DNA of 64,000 bases from an uncultured Ruminiclostridium sp. (GTDB lineage Bacteria > Bacillota > Clostridia > Oscillospirales > Ruminococcaceae), in contig CALXBK010000004.1 in NCBI GenBank assembly GCA_944386545.1, forward strand, positions 57,710 to 121,709, written 5' to 3'. The notes below the pieces were generated by a model, which did no database searches, was not told where the DNA came from, and worked only from the letters and a program-made list of their open reading frames with translations. The translations under genes were made by a program, and so were the position numbers. This document shows, one piece after another, positions 52,695-61,915 of this stretch. Position 1 is the first letter of the stretch; the number at the start of each line of letters is the position of its first letter.

Positions 52695-52868
52695 AAGGCG
52701 ACGCCGCACAAAGACCGCCTTATGGCTTTGTACGTCATCTACTTGCGCTTTTTCCGTCATATTTTACAAAAATGCTCGTGAATACATCAAGTATTCGCTC
52801 CGCTTTTTGTTTCATCTGACGAAAAAACCGACTGTGCATCTGATGCACAATCTTTGTGCGGTGCCGCC
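52695..52868. repeat. Element of about 174 bp with inverted ends
   Basis: Starts AAGGCGACGCCGCACAAAG and ends CTTTGTGCGGTGCCGCC, which are imperfect complements over 17 bp. The interior has no gene and includes TGTGCATCTGATGCACA-type hairpins. The ends match the shorter element at 3147-3193. It resembles a miniature inverted-repeat element that uses an outside transposase. It occupies half of the 344-bp gap before the kinase gene. Confidence 0.6.
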
Positions 52869-52890
52869 ATAAATTTTTTTGCATTATATA

Positions 52891-52920
52891 TTGACTAAAT
52901 ACTATAAAAAGTGGTAGAAT
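52891..52920 (+). promoter_or_regulatory. Promoter of the kinase-DegV-GGDEF operon
   Basis: TTGACT-18-TAGAAT, about 100 bases before the start codon at 53023. Confidence 0.5.
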
Positions 52921-53022
52921 TAACTTGAATATACTAAAGTAAATTTATCACAGCACTCAGTCGCTGTGATGAATTTGCCGTTGTGCCGAAAACAGCTTAA
53001 ATTCTTGAAGGGGAAAGAAAAA

Positions 53023-55782
53023 ATGGTTTACAGGCTCAGACAATTTCTCGGCGCAATCAGCACCACAAAGCTGATCTGGTTTATATATACCTCCTGCGTT
53101 TCGGCGATGACTGCAATGACGCTTCTGGGCAGATGGTCAAGGGTATTTCTGTGGATTTTGTTCACCTGCGAGGTGGTTGTGACAATACTTACCTTTGCAC
53201 CTAAGGCAACACAGAAAATACACTCATACGCCGTTACCTTGACTGCCCTTGTCTGCATTTTCTCATGCAGCGTCATGGACAACGAATTTTACCCTTATGT
53301 CACGGCATTGCTGGTAGAATCAATCGTAATACTCGCATATAAAGACGAAAAGGTTATGCTTACAAATCTTGTCGGCTCAATGCTGATGATTTTGCACCAC
53401 ATTTTCTACGGAAACGCCGTCATATTCGGCGTGACAAACAGCGTCATTGAGCTTGTGCTGTGCTTTGCGATAATAGCGGCGGTGCAGATATTCCTCACCC
53501 TGTTCATTCTGACTATGAAGAAGAACGAAACCGTCATGCGAAAGAGCATGGAGAGCGCAAGGCGTGCAGAGCATTCAAAGGCGGACTTTCTTGCCAACAT
53601 GAGCCATGAGATACGCACCCCCATGAACGGCATACTCGGTATGTGCGAAATCATGCTCCGCGACGCCTCAATAAACGATGACGCAAAGGAAAACTGCTTT
53701 AACATACGCACCAGCGCAAAGAGCCTGCTTGCAATCATTAACGACATACTTGACTTTTCAAAAATAGATTCGGGCAAGATGGAGATTATTGAGGAGCCGT
53801 TCAACATGGCGTCCACCTTAAATGACGTGCTTAACCTTGCCATGGCGAGAAAGGGAAGCAAGAAAATCGAGTTTATAATTGTTCTCGATCCGAGCATTCC
53901 CTGCGGTATCATCGGCGATGAAAACCGCATAAGACAGATAATGGTCAATCTGCTCACCAATGCGATAAAGTTTACCGAAAAAGGCGCGATAACTGTCACG
54001 GTTTCACAAAACCGGCAGGATTACGGCATAAATCTGATGATATCGGTAGCCGATACGGGCATAGGTATTTCGCAGGAGAATATAGAACAGCTCTTTACCA
54101 GCTTCCAGCAGGTAGACACAAGAAAGAACCGTTCGGTTGAGGGTACGGGACTCGGACTTGCGATATGCAAAAAGCTCGTTTCCAGCATGGGAGGATTTAT
54201 AAACGTAAAGAGCGAATACGGTATAGGCTCGGAATTCAGATTTGTCATTCCGCTGAAGGTTTCCGACAGCAAGCCGTTCATGAGCGTCAAGGAGTCTGAA
54301 AGCATTCATGCAGTCAGCCTCTTTAATATGGATAAATTCAACCATCCCGAAATACCCAGACGCTACTCCCAGATTATCAGCAACATCGGAGCGCAGCTCG
54401 GTATAGATTATGCAAACTATACCAATATTGACGCTTTGAAGAAAAGAGCCTCCGAAAAGGCGATAACCCATTGCTTTATCAGCGCAGATGAGTACCTTAA
54501 AAACCGCGAATATTTCAACGAGCTGTCGCGCACCGTAAAAATTACGGTTGTTCAGGAAAGAACGGACAGCTTTGATGTACCCGCAAGCATAAGCCGCGTA
54601 TTCAAGCCGTTCTATGCGCTGTCGATAGCATCTGCGCTCAATAACGAAAACCTCATTATGAACCTAAACGAGCGCAGGGGCAGCGATATTCACTTTACCG
54701 CCCCCAAGGCAAGGGTGCTTATCGTCGATGACAACGATATAAACCTCAAGGTTGCGTGGGGACTTATGCGGCCGTACAATATGCAGGTGCTCACCGCAGA
54801 AAGCGGACCTGCGGCTATCAATATGCTTCGTTCAAAGGATATAGACCTCGTGTTCATGGACCACATGATGCCCGAAATGGACGGCGTTGAAGCCACCCAC
54901 AAGATAAGGGAGATGGAGGGAGATTATTACAAGCAGCTGCCCATAATCGCCCTTACGGCAAACGCTATAAGCGGAGTTAAGGATATGTTTATAAGCGAGG
55001 GGCTCAACGACTTCATGGCAAAGCCTATTGAGCTTACCGCACTTGACAGAATGCTGAGAAACTATCTGCCGCCCGAATATATTCAGCCCTGTTCAGCCGC
55101 CGTATACAGCGGACCCGAACGCAGGAAAAGCTTTCAGAAAAACAAGGACGCCAAGACCTTCGATCCTGAAAGCGGACTTGCTCTTACAGGCGGCGACGCC
55201 GATGCCTACGGAGAAATTCTCAGAATGTACGTTCAAAAGGGCAAGGACAAGCGTGAATACATACAAAAGCTTTACGAAAGCGGCGACTGGAAGAATTACA
55301 TCATTGAAGTACACGCTCTTAAGAGCACCTCAATGACGGTAGGCGCTGCAAAGCTGTCCGAGCTTGCAAGAGAGCTTGAAGGTGCGGGCAAGGAGCAAAA
55401 TTACGACCTGATACACGAAAAGCAGAATACGCTTTATGAGATGTACGGCTCGGTTATAAATACTATAAGGGAATATGTAAACGCAAATTACCCGCAGGCG
55501 GGACAGCCCGAGGAGCTGTATATCCCGAACGCACAGGCCCTCACCGAAATAACCGAAGCGCTGCTTAAGGAATATATCAGCGTAGCAAAGCAGGCGATTG
55601 AAGCCTTTGACAGCGACGAAACCGACAAAATCGCAGAGCAGACAAAAAATCTCTCTTACCACTCAAAGCCTCTGGCGGACAGCTTCGGGAGAGCCGCCTC
55701 GCTCATGTGTGATTTTGAGTACGACTCGGCAATGGAGGTTATATCGGTGCTTGAACAGCAAATTACAGCCGGAATAAAATAA
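53023..55782 (+). CDS. Hybrid sensor histidine kinase
   Basis: 919 residues. About six membrane helices (residues 12-165) and no obvious periplasmic sensor domain; HisKA with the phosphorylated His195 in NMSHEIRTPMNG; HATPase with DENRIRQIMVNLLTNAIKF, ADTGIGI and GTGLGLAICKKL; a poorly conserved receiver-like region; a full receiver domain with Asp613 in LVFMDHMMPEMDG; and an Hpt domain with His764 in EVHALKSTS. The full His-Asp-His relay suggests transfer to a separate receiver, plausibly the GGDEF protein two genes on. The start at 53023 follows AAGGGGAAAG; the in-frame ATG at 52966 has no ribosome site. Confidence 0.92.
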   Translation: MVYRLRQFLGAISTTKLIWFIYTSCVSAMTAMTLLGRWSRVFLWILFTCEVVVTILTFAPKATQKIHSYAVTLTALVCIFSCSVMDNEFYPYVTALLVESIVILAYKDEKVMLTNLVGSMLMILHHIFYGNAVIFGVTNSVIELVLCFAIIAAVQIFLTLFILTMKKNETVMRKSMESARRAEHSKADFLANMSHEIRTPMNGILGMCEIMLRDASINDDAKENCFNIRTSAKSLLAIINDILDFSKIDSGKMEIIEEPFNMASTLNDVLNLAMARKGSKKIEFIIVLDPSIPCGIIGDENRIRQIMVNLLTNAIKFTEKGAITVTVSQNRQDYGINLMISVADTGIGISQENIEQLFTSFQQVDTRKNRSVEGTGLGLAICKKLVSSMGGFINVKSEYGIGSEFRFVIPLKVSDSKPFMSVKESESIHAVSLFNMDKFNHPEIPRRYSQIISNIGAQLGIDYANYTNIDALKKRASEKAITHCFISADEYLKNREYFNELSRTVKITVVQERTDSFDVPASISRVFKPFYALSIASALNNENLIMNLNERRGSDIHFTAPKARVLIVDDNDINLKVAWGLMRPYNMQVLTAESGPAAINMLRSKDIDLVFMDHMMPEMDGVEATHKIREMEGDYYKQLPIIALTANAISGVKDMFISEGLNDFMAKPIELTALDRMLRNYLPPEYIQPCSAAVYSGPERRKSFQKNKDAKTFDPESGLALTGGDADAYGEILRMYVQKGKDKREYIQKLYESGDWKNYIIEVHALKSTSMTVGAAKLSELARELEGAGKEQNYDLIHEKQNTLYEMYGSVINTIREYVNANYPQAGQPEELYIPNAQALTEITEALLKEYISVAKQAIEAFDSDETDKIAEQTKNLSYHSKPLADSFGRAASLMCDFEYDSAMEVISVLEQQITAGIK

Positions 55783-55821
55783 CCCACGTCCGGCCTATAA
55801 ATATCTGAGGAGAGTTGCAAA

Positions 55822-56676
55822 ATGAAAAAAATCGGCATTACGACCGATTGCGTATGCGATCTGCCGGAGGAATACTTCCTGCTCAACGACATCGGCGTCA
55901 TATACTTTTACATAACCACCGATTCGGGAAGATTCTGCGACATGACAGAGGTTACATCGGAAAATATAATAGATTATCTTGAAAGCGGCAGAAAAGTCAA
56001 CACTCACGCTCCGAGTGTGGAGGAGTACATCTCCTTTTTCGATTCACAGCTTGAAAAGTACGAGGAGATTATCCACATCTGCGTCAGCGACAGCATAAGC
56101 CTTTCCTACCGCAACGCCTCCCTTGCCGCATTGACGCTCAAGATAAAGAGCGCGAGGGTTACCGTGGTGGACTCCGAGCATCTTTCAACGGGCATAGGTC
56201 ACCTTGTGATAAAGGCGGTAAATATGCGCGACCGAGGCAAAAGCGCGCAGAATATTTTTAACGAGCTTGAAAGCATGAAAAAGCGCATACGCACTTCATT
56301 TATTGCGATGAACGCCGATTATCTGAACATAAACGGCAAGGTGCCGAAAATAGCAAAGGACCTTTGCGACACTTTCCGACTTCACCCCGTAATCGTCATG
56401 CGAAATGGGAAAATAAGAATAGGAAGGGTTTATGTCGGGGATTACTGGCGTTCCTGCGCAAAATACGTCAAAAGAAGCCTCAGACAGCACGGCAGGATTG
56501 ACAAAACGAGAGCCTTTATCACTCATGTCGGCTGTACCGTGAGCTTTTTAAACAAAATAAGGGCTGAAGCGGATAAGCATTGCAAATTTGACGAGCTTAT
56601 CACAACGAAAGCCTCGGCTACTGTCTCAAGCAACTGCGGAAAGTGGACCTTCGGAATAGTTTGCGTAAACAAATAA
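55822..56676 (+). CDS. DegV family fatty-acid-binding protein
   Basis: 284 residues. DegV (FakB-like) proteins hold a fatty acid for the FakA kinase or have unknown roles. Seen are IGITTDCVCDLPEE at the N-terminus, the VNTHAPSVEEY loop with the conserved Thr, HICVSDSISLSYRNA with the fatty-acid carboxyl-binding Ser, and VVDSEHLSTGIG. It lies 39 bases after the kinase gene and 36 before the GGDEF gene, in one operon; no fakA is seen here. Confidence 0.9.
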   Translation: MKKIGITTDCVCDLPEEYFLLNDIGVIYFYITTDSGRFCDMTEVTSENIIDYLESGRKVNTHAPSVEEYISFFDSQLEKYEEIIHICVSDSISLSYRNASLAALTLKIKSARVTVVDSEHLSTGIGHLVIKAVNMRDRGKSAQNIFNELESMKKRIRTSFIAMNADYLNINGKVPKIAKDLCDTFRLHPVIVMRNGKIRIGRVYVGDYWRSCAKYVKRSLRQHGRIDKTRAFITHVGCTVSFLNKIRAEADKHCKFDELITTKASATVSSNCGKWTFGIVCVNK

Positions 56677-56712
56677 GTCCGAAAATACAAAAACAGCAAA
56701 GGAGAAACCTGC

Positions 56713-58089
56713 TTGAAGCACATACTGATTGTTGACGACAACAAATTAAATCTGACAGCGGCAAAAAACGTTCTCTGCGACAAATATAAAGTAACAGCCG
56801 TGACAAAGGGCAGACAGGCGGTAGCCTTTATGGAAAACAACACCTGCGACATAATACTGCTTGACATAAATATGCCCGAAATGGACGGCTTTGAGGTTTA
56901 CGAAAAAATCCGCGGTATAGAGGGCTGTAAGGACGTGCCTATAATATTCCTTACCGCAGACAACGATTTTGAAACCGAAACAAAGTGTCTGAGTGCGGGC
57001 GCGGTAGACTTTATTGCAAAGCCGTTTGTACCCGATATTATGCGGCTTAGAATAGGCAGAATTTTAGAGCTTGAGGATTTACGGCGCAGTCTTGCCGACA
57101 AGCTCGAAATAAAGATGCAGGAGGTTGTGGATTTAACGGGAAAATCCAACACCGACCCTCTGACAGGCCTTTGGAACAGAGCCTATACAAAGGAGGCGGC
57201 GGAGAAATTCATGCAGGACGGCGGCTGCGGCTCGCTTATGATGATAGACCTTGACAACTTCAAGATTGTAAACGACAAATACGGTCATATTGCAGGCGAC
57301 GAGGTATTAAAGGCGATAGCCGACACGCTGAGGGAGTTTTCCTCGGAGTCGGATGTTCTTTGCAGGATAGGCGGCGACGAATTTATTGTCTTTGTAAAGG
57401 ACGAAATTTCTAAGGTATCTCTCGGAGAGCGCGCAATGAAAATCATCGGCGGCATTACCGACAGGATAAAGCAAATGAAGCTCGATACCAACACCTCGGC
57501 TTCAATCGGCATTTCCCAGACGCCCGACGACGGTACCGACTTCACAACGCTGTACAACTGCGCGGATAAGGCGTTGTACTATGTAAAGCAGAACGGCAAG
57601 AGCTTTTACCACTTCTTCAGCGACCAGAACGAGGACGAGATAAGAAAATCCGTCAAGGCGGCAGACCTGCAATACATAAGCGAAATCATGTCACGCTCGG
57701 ACAACGGGCAGGGCGCGTATCTGCTCAATTTCGACAGCTTCCAGCACGTTTATAACTTTATCCGCAGATTTGTAAAGAGAAACAAGCTCGAGGTGCAGAC
57801 GCTTCTGTTTACGATAGCTCCCACGAGTGCGGAAACGCTTGAAGCTGCCAAAGCCGAAAATGCGCTTGAGCTTCTTGAGCAGGCGGTGTACATATCCTTA
57901 AGACGCGTGGACGTCTGCACGAGGTATTCAAGCAAGCAGTTAATCGTTGTGCTTATGGATACGGATACAAAATCCGCCGAGATTGTTGCAAAGCGTATTA
58001 TAACCTGCTTTGAACGTCTGTACGGCAAATCGGATGTCGCCGTAGATTACGGCGTTGCAAAAATGCCGGATAAGGAAAAAGACGAATGA
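56713..58089 (+). CDS. Response regulator with GGDEF domain and a degenerate second GGDEF
   Basis: 458 residues from a TTG start with AAAGGAG upstream. Receiver domain (Asp51 in IILLDINMPEMDG, Lys in FIAKPFVP), then a GGDEF diguanylate cyclase with DPLTGLWNR and an intact GGDEF at residues 220-224. The usual inhibitory RxxD site is SESD here, so feedback by c-di-GMP is probably lost. The C-terminal 140 residues look like another, decayed GGDEF domain, with SSKQL in the signature position (RRVDVCTRYSSKQLIVVL). Its partner is probably the hybrid kinase. Confidence 0.88.
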   Translation: MKHILIVDDNKLNLTAAKNVLCDKYKVTAVTKGRQAVAFMENNTCDIILLDINMPEMDGFEVYEKIRGIEGCKDVPIIFLTADNDFETETKCLSAGAVDFIAKPFVPDIMRLRIGRILELEDLRRSLADKLEIKMQEVVDLTGKSNTDPLTGLWNRAYTKEAAEKFMQDGGCGSLMMIDLDNFKIVNDKYGHIAGDEVLKAIADTLREFSSESDVLCRIGGDEFIVFVKDEISKVSLGERAMKIIGGITDRIKQMKLDTNTSASIGISQTPDDGTDFTTLYNCADKALYYVKQNGKSFYHFFSDQNEDEIRKSVKAADLQYISEIMSRSDNGQGAYLLNFDSFQHVYNFIRRFVKRNKLEVQTLLFTIAPTSAETLEAAKAENALELLEQAVYISLRRVDVCTRYSSKQLIVVLMDTDTKSAEIVAKRIITCFERLYGKSDVAVDYGVAKMPDKEKDE

Positions 58090-58096
58090 TATGAAA

Positions 58097-58128
58097 AATC
58101 GCCTGTCCGTGTGACAGGCGATTAATTT
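58097..58128. terminator. Terminator between the GGDEF gene and the glycosyltransferase gene
   Basis: Eleven-bp stem AATCGCCTGTC/GACAGGCGATT with a 5-base loop; A and T runs on both sides. Confidence 0.82.
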
Positions 58129-59168
58129 TACTTCCTACCCTTTATTGTTTCGTAAACCATTGTATAGTATTTATCCCACATTTCGGTGACGTTCTCTTTT
58201 GAATAAAACTCGTTTCCGCGCTTTGAATTTGCCCTGCACTCGGCGTAAAACCGCTCATCGGTCATCATGCGGCGGATTATGCTCTCAAAGCCTTCGTTGT
58301 CGTTTGCCTTTGAATAAAAGTCAAAGAGAATATCGGGATATATGTCAAGGTCCCTCAGCAGTATCGGCACATGGGCGCACATTGCCTCAAGAATGGTCAT
58401 GGGGAAAAGCTCCTCGTATGACGGCAAAAGCATGACATCGCCGAGGTTGTATATCTCGTTCATGCAGTCACGCTCTATTATGCCGGGGAGTATAAGGTTC
58501 TTCGGGGGATTTTCTGATATTTCGGTTATCTCCTTGTAGCCATCGGTTATCTTACCGAAGGAAAAGCCCCCTGCCCACACGAAAACAACCTCGGGCATAC
58601 TCTCGGCGAGCTTCACAAAATCGAAAAAGCCCTTCCTTCTCTGGAGCTGTCCTGCACAGACCACAACGAATTTATCCTGCGGTACGGAATACTTTTCCTT
58701 AACCTTTACCTTTTCTTCGGCGGAAAGAGGATGAAATTTTTCAGAGGATACATAGTTCGGGATATAAGTTACCTTGCTTCTGTCCACGCCGTAATGCTCC
58801 AATCTGCCGATAAAGTAGGGATTTACCGTAACGAGAAAATCCATGCTCTTGTAAAACCTTATCATATAGGAATAGAAAATCTTTCTTGCAAACTTAGGCA
58901 GATTGAGGCTTGTATCCACCGTTTCGGGGAGCATATGGACATAGCCCACGGATCTGCCCTTTTTGGTGCGGCTCTTTCTGCCGAGATAATAGCCGGGGTT
59001 GATTGTGTGATAATGAGTTATATCCGCTTTGATACGGGCATTTTCCGTAACTTGGTATTTATCAAGCGATTTTATCAGCTCAACCTGTTCAAGGTACGCC
59101 GAGCCTACGCCCTGTCCCTTTACCTTTGTCGCACTGGACATCATGTTTACGGTTATTTTTTCAGCCAT
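58128..59168 (-). CDS. Family 4 glycosyltransferase
   Basis: 346-residue GT-B enzyme. The acceptor half has KVKGQGVGSAYLEQVELIKSL and ITHYHTINPGYYL; the donor half has VCAGQLQRRKGFFDFVKLAE and the retaining-type E-x7-E motif in PSYEELFPMTILEAMCA. The HYHTINP segment and lack of a membrane anchor are reminiscent of glycolipid (diacylglycerol) glucosyltransferases, but this is tentative; polysaccharide synthesis is equally possible. Confidence 0.82.
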   Translation of the reverse strand: MAEKITVNMMSSATKVKGQGVGSAYLEQVELIKSLDKYQVTENARIKADITHYHTINPGYYLGRKSRTKKGRSVGYVHMLPETVDTSLNLPKFARKIFYSYMIRFYKSMDFLVTVNPYFIGRLEHYGVDRSKVTYIPNYVSSEKFHPLSAEEKVKVKEKYSVPQDKFVVVCAGQLQRRKGFFDFVKLAESMPEVVFVWAGGFSFGKITDGYKEITEISENPPKNLILPGIIERDCMNEIYNLGDVMLLPSYEELFPMTILEAMCAHVPILLRDLDIYPDILFDFYSKANDNEGFESIIRRMMTDERFYAECRANSKRGNEFYSKENVTEMWDKYYTMVYETIKGRK

Positions 59169-59280
59169 AATTTCGTATTACTTCCTTATTACTTTGAATT
59201 ATGTGCATTATACATTATTTTCCCTAAAATGTCAAGTAAAATAAGCATTTTTTACTTAACGGCGGCAAGAATAAGAGTTG

Positions 59281-59309
59281 TTGACAAAGGCAAAAAGCCG
59301 TGATACAAT
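59281..59309 (+). promoter_or_regulatory. Promoter of metY
   Basis: TTGACA-17-TACAAT, ending 38 bases before the ATG, which leaves no room for a SAM or T-box riboswitch. Confidence 0.75.
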
Positions 59310-59347
59310 AATATACGGTACAAAGCCAAAGGAAAGGAACAGTTTAT

Positions 59348-60622
59348 ATGAAAAATTACAGTTTATCTACACTTGCGGTTCATGCGGGCTATGAAACGGA
59401 CGAAGCGACCATGTCGGTAGCTCCTCCGCTTTACAAGACGAACGCCTATGTTTTTAAAGACGCGGCTCACGCAAGAGAGCTGTTTGAGCTTAAAAAGGAA
59501 GGCAACATATATTCAAGGCTCCAGAACCCCACCTGCGAAATATTAGAGCGCAAGGTTGCGGCTCTTGACGGCGGCGTTGCGGCGCTCTCCTTCTCATCGG
59601 GACACGCGGCTATCTTCAATGCCGTTGTAAATCTTTGCAATGAGGGCGACGAGCTTGTTTCCTCAATAAACATCTACGGCGGCGCAATAAATCTGCTGGG
59701 CATTACCCTAAAGCGTCTGGGCATTACCGTTAAGTTTGTAAATCCCGATAACCTTGAGGAATGGGAAAACGCCGTTACCGACAAAACAAAGCTGTTCTTT
59801 ACCGAGGTAATAGGAAATCCCAATGCCAACATATCGGATATTGAAGCTATTGCAAAAATAGCGCACTCTCACGGTATTCCTTTCATGGTAGACAGCACCT
59901 TTACAACTCCCTACCTTTGCAGGCCTATTGAATGGGGTGCGGATTTTGTAATTCACTCCGCGACAAAGTTCTTATCCGGTCACGGACAGGTAATGTCGGG
60001 AGTAATTGTGGACAGCGGTAAATTTGAGTTCAAGGGCAATCCCCGTTTCCCGCTTTTCAACGAGCCTGATGTTTCCTATCACGGAGTTGTGTTCGCGGAT
60101 CTCGGTGCAACGGCGTTCATAGTAAGACTGCGTGCGCTTGTTATGAGAGATCTCGGCGCGTGCCTTGCTCCCGCCTCCGCTTCGGACTGCATTACGGGCA
60201 TACAGACTCTCGCACTGCGTATGCAGCGACACAGCGAGAATGCTCTTGCAGTGGCAAAATTCCTTGAAAATCACCCCAAGGTGGAAAAGGTAAACTACCC
60301 TGCTCTGCCCTCAAGCCCCTATTACGAGCTTCATAAAAAATACTGCCCCAAGGGTGCGGGCGGCGTGTTCACATTTGTGCTTAAAGGCGGAAAGCCCGCA
60401 GGCGAAATGTTCATGAACAGCCTTGAGCTGCTTCAGATAGTTGCAAATGTCGGTGACGTAAGAAGCCAGGTAATTCATCCCGCCTCCACAACCCACAGCC
60501 AGCTTTCAGCAGAACAGCTTGTTGCGTCAGGCATAACGGAGGGTACGGTAAGACTTACCATAGGCATTGAGGACATAGATGACATTATCGCCGATATTGA
60601 CAACGCTCTTTGCAAGATATAA
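59348..60622 (+). CDS. metY: O-acetylhomoserine sulfhydrylase
   Basis: 424-residue PLP enzyme of the Cys/Met metabolism family that makes homocysteine from O-acetylhomoserine and sulfide. Visible are TLAVHAGYETD, YSRLQNPTCEILERKVAALDGG, SSGHAAIFNAV, and the PLP Lys in HSATKFLSGHG, with the long C-terminal NVGDVRSQVIHPASTTHSQL signature of MetY. Ribosome site AAAGGAAC. The next gene starts three bases after its stop. Confidence 0.93.
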   Translation: MKNYSLSTLAVHAGYETDEATMSVAPPLYKTNAYVFKDAAHARELFELKKEGNIYSRLQNPTCEILERKVAALDGGVAALSFSSGHAAIFNAVVNLCNEGDELVSSINIYGGAINLLGITLKRLGITVKFVNPDNLEEWENAVTDKTKLFFTEVIGNPNANISDIEAIAKIAHSHGIPFMVDSTFTTPYLCRPIEWGADFVIHSATKFLSGHGQVMSGVIVDSGKFEFKGNPRFPLFNEPDVSYHGVVFADLGATAFIVRLRALVMRDLGACLAPASASDCITGIQTLALRMQRHSENALAVAKFLENHPKVEKVNYPALPSSPYYELHKKYCPKGAGGVFTFVLKGGKPAGEMFMNSLELLQIVANVGDVRSQVIHPASTTHSQLSAEQLVASGITEGTVRLTIGIEDIDDIIADIDNALCKI

Positions 60623-60624
60623 TA

Positions 60625-61332
60625 ATGTACAGCGACGAATTGCGGCAGGAGCTTACAGGCAGGCTCGCTTCTTTAAGCGATGAAAGCTACCGGAGTTTTA
60701 ACCAAAAAATCGTTCACACCTGCGCATATAAGATGTACGGGGTAAGAATTCCACAGCTTAAAGCCATCGCAAGGGAGTACTCTGACAGATGGAGGGAAAT
60801 CGCCGCTCTGCCCTTTGACAGCTTTGAAGAAATTGTAATCAAGGGTGCTGTCATCGGCATGGCAAAAGCGCCTCTTAAGGAAAAAATTCCATATATTACG
60901 CAGTATGCAGATGTGGCGGACAACTGGGCGGTGTGCGACTGCTTCTGCTCTTGCTTAAAGACGGGGAAAAACGAAACGGACGAGCTTTTCTCCCTTGCGC
61001 AACGCCTTTGTAAAAGCGAAAGGGAATTTGTCAGCCGTATAGGCATTGTGCTTCTGTTTTCAAAATTCAAAGACGAGGCTTTTGTTAGCCGTTCGCTTGA
61101 AATCTATGACAGCCTGCCCTGCGGCGAATATTACCGCGATATGGCTGTCGCTTGGGGCTTGTCGGTGTTTTGTGTGTATTACCCTCAGCTTATTCTTGAC
61201 TTTTTAAAATCCTCATCGCTTTCGCTTTGGATTAAAAATGCGGCGGCTCAGAAAATAAGAGACAGCCGCAGAATAAGCGATAAGGACAAAGCAACAGTGA
61301 CAAAGCTTGTAAAAAGTCTTTCTCTTAATTAA
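60625..61332 (+). CDS. AlkD-type DNA alkylation repair glycosylase
   Basis: 235 residues, all-alpha HEAT-like protein. AlkD enzymes excise N3- and N7-alkylpurines without base flipping. VRIPQLKAIAREYS and the active-site DNWAVCDCF, whose Trp and Asp (W-x3-D) match the catalytic pair of Bacillus AlkD, are visible; the C-terminal WIKNAAAQKIRDSRRI helix is typical. It begins at 60625 right after metY with no clear ribosome site, so coupling is likely; the TTG at 60610 inside metY is less plausible. Confidence 0.88.
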   Translation: MYSDELRQELTGRLASLSDESYRSFNQKIVHTCAYKMYGVRIPQLKAIAREYSDRWREIAALPFDSFEEIVIKGAVIGMAKAPLKEKIPYITQYADVADNWAVCDCFCSCLKTGKNETDELFSLAQRLCKSEREFVSRIGIVLLFSKFKDEAFVSRSLEIYDSLPCGEYYRDMAVAWGLSVFCVYYPQLILDFLKSSSLSLWIKNAAAQKIRDSRRISDKDKATVTKLVKSLSLN

Positions 61333-61390
61333 ACAATATTAAACAACAAAAACAGGCATTGCTTTACGGCAATCCCTGTCCAGACTGTAG

Positions 61391-61420
61391 ACAAAGTCCT
61401 CTTCGGAGGGCTTTGTTTTT
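61391..61420 (+). terminator. Terminator of metY-alkD
   Basis: Hairpin ACAAAGTCCTC/GAGGGCTTTGT (one wobble pair) with a short loop and a TTTTTT tail. Confidence 0.78.
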
Positions 61421-61583
61421 TGATAATAACAGGGAAACGGATTGAAAAAAGAGAGAAAATATAGTAAAATAGAAGAAAGAAAAAATGGATAAGAATGCTT
61501 GGAGCAAACGAAGATAAATTGAAGCATATACAGATGTGGTACATAATAGAAGCGCATATACAGGACATATACGGCTTAGGAGA

Positions 61584-61700
61584 GAAAATTGGGCAAACTT
61601 AAGCACCTATTTCAAATATCCGCAGGAGGTCAGACGGCAGGATTGGGGCGCAATTCACTCGCAATTATCAATATATTTTGCCGAACGTATGCCCGATTAA
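61584..61700 (+). pseudogene. Remnant of an IS256-type (mutator) transposase
   Basis: The frame reads ENWANLSTYFKYPQEVRR, the well-known IS256 motif normally followed by LIYTTNAIE, but here it jumps straight to QDWGAIHSQLSIYFAERMPD and a stop, which is the typical transposase C-terminus. About 80-100 residues have been deleted at the junction and no intact 5' part exists. The 580-bp stretch from 61333 to 61915 holds this remnant, the terminator at 61391 and a promoter at 61787. Confidence 0.72.
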
Positions 61701-61786
61701 CACCGTCCTTTACCCTTTCGTTCAGTTTTTGTTGCTTTTTTTGTTGAATTAAGGTACAATTATATTATCTATATCACAACAACACT

Positions 61787-61815
61787 TTGACAATATCAGC
61801 AAAAAACTTTAAATA
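61787..61815 (+). promoter_or_regulatory. Promoter of the AgrA/AgrC-like genes
   Basis: TTGACA-17-TAAATA, about 100 bases before the ATG at 61916. An in-frame TTG at 61787 coincides with the -35 box and is therefore rejected as a start. Confidence 0.55.
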
Positions 61816-61915
61816 TTTGTGGGTTCGTACAAAATTTCCAGAAACCTGTCGAAAAATCGAATTTCAGATTGTTATATGTTATAGGGATAATATATTCATA
61901 AGGATGGTGACATAT

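Noticed and set aside
59281..59347. SAM or T-box riboswitch before metY
   Set aside because: Only 38 bases lie between the -10 box and the start codon.
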